This document shows, piece by piece, positions 62,791 to 64,000 of a DNA stretch of 64,000 nt. A model generated the notes under the pieces. The model was not told the origin of the DNA, searched no databases, and saw nothing but the letters and a program-made list of their open reading frames with translations. Every line of letters begins with the position of its first letter. Within the stretch, counting starts at the first letter, position 1. Source of the stretch: Sedimentibacter sp. MB35-C1. GTDB taxonomy: Bacteria; Bacillota; Clostridia; Tissierellales; Sedimentibacteraceae. The stretch covers positions 3,472,001-3,536,000 of the forward strand of contig NZ_CP133188.1 of the NCBI RefSeq assembly GCF_030913635.1. Direction: 5' to 3'. Position numbers and translations under genes: made by a program.

Positions 62791-63564
62791 ATGATTAACT
62801 ACACAAAACAAAAAATGGTTAAAAAAGAAAAAACAATAGGTACTTTTTCTGAACTGGGAACGGCCAATGCTGTTGAAGGGTTGGGATACAGCGGACTGGA
62901 TTATATTATAATCGATACAGAGCACGGACCTTTTGCGGAAGAAAGTACAATGGAATTTATCCGGGCAGCTAAACTGAGCAAATTGACACCGTTTGTAAGA
63001 ATCAAGGAAATTTCAAGAGCTGCCGTACTCAAAATGCTGGATATAGGAGCAGAAGGTTTGATTGTACCCTGCGTCGAAACTGTTGAGCAAGTTAAGCATC
63101 TGGTTAAATACGGCAAGTACGCCCCTTTAGGAGAAAGAGGTTTTTTCTTCGGAAGAGCTACAGGCTACGGCTTTGAAGATTTCACATCGCCTCTTGAGGA
63201 TTATTTTAATAAGTGCAACAATGAAACCATGATTATTCCTCAGTGCGAAACATTAGGATGTCTTGAAAATATTGAAGAAATTGCGTCTATTGACGGAGTA
63301 GATGCAATTTTTGTAGGTCCTTATGATTTATCCATAAGTATGGGCATACCAGGCCAATTTGATGCGGACAAATTTAAAAAAGCGCTCATCAGAATAGTTG
63401 CAGCGTGTAAAAAAGCTAATAAACCGGTAATGATATATGCAAATGATATGAAAAGTGCTTCAAAAAATTTTGATATGGGATTTGATTCTGTTGCAGTAAG
63501 CTCCGATATTGCAATTCTCACCAGCAGTTTCATCAGCATTACAAATTCATTAAAATCAAAATAA
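62791..63564 (+). CDS. HpcH/HpaI family class II aldolase
   Basis: A 257-residue metal-dependent aldolase that would cleave or form 2-keto-3-hydroxy acids with pyruvate as donor. Motifs: GLGYSGLDYIIIDTEHGPF (about 29-47, with the conserved DxEHG), FVRIKEISRAAVLKMLDIGAEGLIVPCVET (about 70-100), GERGFFFGRATGYGF, IIPQCETLGCLENIEEIASIDGVDAIFVGPYDLSISMG (the metal-binding Glu and Asp). The family includes 4-hydroxy-2-oxoheptanedioate aldolase and 2-dehydro-3-deoxyglucarate aldolase; the true substrate is not evident. GAGG precedes the ATG. It is monocistronic. Confidence 0.9.
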   Translation: MINYTKQKMVKKEKTIGTFSELGTANAVEGLGYSGLDYIIIDTEHGPFAEESTMEFIRAAKLSKLTPFVRIKEISRAAVLKMLDIGAEGLIVPCVETVEQVKHLVKYGKYAPLGERGFFFGRATGYGFEDFTSPLEDYFNKCNNETMIIPQCETLGCLENIEEIASIDGVDAIFVGPYDLSISMGIPGQFDADKFKKALIRIVAACKKANKPVMIYANDMKSASKNFDMGFDSVAVSSDIAILTSSFISITNSLKSK

Positions 63565-63571
63565 ACTTAAA

Positions 63572-63593
63572 GGCTGCAGGATATTCTGCAGCC
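63572..63593. terminator. Terminator between aldolase and thiamine-binding-like gene
   Basis: Perfect 8-bp arms GGCTGCAG / CTGCAGCC with a 6-nt loop. The T-runs are weak on both sides, so efficiency is uncertain. Confidence 0.65.
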
Positions 63594-63648
63594 CAAATTT
63601 ATGGCAAAACCATCGATATGGCAAATTATTAAAATACTTCGTGTCGTT

Positions 63649-63912
63649 TTATTTCCCACATCCACATATATTGGAGATTTTAATATCCATGGAAAAATTC
63701 GTTATATCGTCCATTGTATCATATATTTGGGAAATCAGGTTCAAAACCCTGCTTTTTTCACCTCTAACAAAGGTTGACAGCGAGCCCACCTCATACTCCA
63801 ATCCTGAATTATCTATGATTTTAAGAACCTTGTCTACATCCTCCATGTAGTCATCACTTACTATGGGGGTAAATGCAATCTGGCAGGAAGCTATTTTTTC
63901 CATAGCGCACAT
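63649..63912 (-). CDS. Thiamine-binding protein-like (MTH1187/YkoF-type, DUF77)
   Basis: An 87-residue protein with a ferredoxin-like beta-alpha-beta fold typical of the MTH1187/YkoF thiamine-binding family: CQIAFTPIVSDDYMEDVDKVLKIIDNSGLEYEVGSLSTFVRGEKSRVLNLISQIYD. It ends with CGCGK. GGAGG lies 6 nt before the ATG at 63912; a Met three codons later is possible. It overlaps the 3' end of a partial upstream gene by 22 bp, indicating an operon. In some bacteria relatives partner a thiamine-precursor ABC transporter. Confidence 0.82.
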   Translation of the reverse strand: MCAMEKIASCQIAFTPIVSDDYMEDVDKVLKIIDNSGLEYEVGSLSTFVRGEKSRVLNLISQIYDTMDDITNFSMDIKISNICGCGK

Positions 63913-63998
63913 ACGAAGCCTCCATTTGTAGTTTTTGATAGATTTTTTTCTGTTTCATCGTTGTAATCACAGTCCTCTGCAAGAGGAGAAACAAACAG
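63891..63998 (-). CDS. Partial CDS at right edge (C-terminus only)
   Basis: An open frame enters from beyond the window and stops at TAG (63891-63893). The last 35 residues include SPLAEDCDYNDETEKNLSK and end GGFVCALWKK. It overlaps the thiamine-binding-like gene, whose ribosome site lies inside it. No family can be named from this fragment; a real gene is inferred from the overlap and the protein-like composition. Confidence 0.5.
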   Translation of the reverse strand: MFVSPLAEDCDYNDETEKNLSKTTNGGFVCALWKK

Positions 63999-64000
63999 AC

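Overview
The window is AT-rich, compact and almost fully coding. It looks like the chromosome of an anaerobic, low-GC Gram-positive bacterium of the class Clostridia. The evidence is: perfect sigma-A type promoters, strong AGGAGG ribosome binding sites, a T-box leader, a CtsR-McsA-McsB-ClpC operon, a LysM/GH18 enzyme of the spore-cortex type, GTP-type PEP carboxykinase, and an ANTAR regulator next to glnA. I cannot name the genus. I see no prophage, insertion sequence, CRISPR array or rRNA operon. There is one tRNA (Leu-CAA).

Layout. 0-4.2 kb: pckG, then a MarR-MFS pair behind a palindromic operator. 4.2-9.4 kb: NhaC antiporter, DUF554 membrane protein, rsmI and recQ, all leftward. 9.6-19 kb: tRNA-Leu, rmuC, asd, a glycosidase-like lipoprotein, purA (rightward), a membrane protein/J-protein/DUF5685 trio, and an M20 amidohydrolase. 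19-24.7 kb: the phosphate cluster pstC-pstA-pstB-phoU-phoB-phoR, with no pstS. 24.8-35 kb: a TPR-GAF-GGDEF cyclase, a second NhaC, a 629-residue glutamine synthetase homologue, a HAD hydrolase, two poorly known proteins and the GH18 enzyme. 35.2-43 kb: a nitrogen island with glnN (GSIII) diverging from a split glutamate synthase operon (three subunits), glnA (GSI) and an ANTAR antiterminator. 43.4-49 kb: a Pro/Cys microprotein, then the aspS-gatC-gatA-gatB operon under a T-box. 49-52.2 kb: a SLOG/XRE divergent pair and an ECF sigma factor with its membrane partner. 52.4-58.4 kb: an amidohydrolase and ctsR-mcsA-mcsB-clpC. 58.6-64 kb: an XRE regulator, a permease/thioredoxin/ArsR group, a MATE exporter, an HpcH-type aldolase, a thiamine-binding-like protein and a partial gene at the right edge.

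The most interesting signal is in the nitrogen island. glnN and the glutamate synthase operon are divergent. Each has a perfect TTGACA-17-TATAAT promoter and an untranslated leader ending in a strong intrinsic terminator. In each leader a short hairpin with the same hexaloop, AAAGGC, overlaps the 5' arm of the terminator, so the two structures exclude each other. The hairpin stems differ in sequence but stay fully paired. The loop has A at position 1 and G at position 4, as known for ANTAR-target RNAs. The last gene of the right-hand operon encodes an ANTAR protein whose receiver domain has Asn where the phosphorylated Asp should be. This suggests a self-contained antitermination circuit for ammonium assimilation. 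Only one such hairpin is clear per leader, whereas the classical ANTAR target has two.

A second notable signal is the T-box before aspS-gatCAB. Its specifier region reads GAAC, which holds overlapping Glu (GAA) and Asn (AAC) codons and fits control of the tRNA-dependent amidation pathway.
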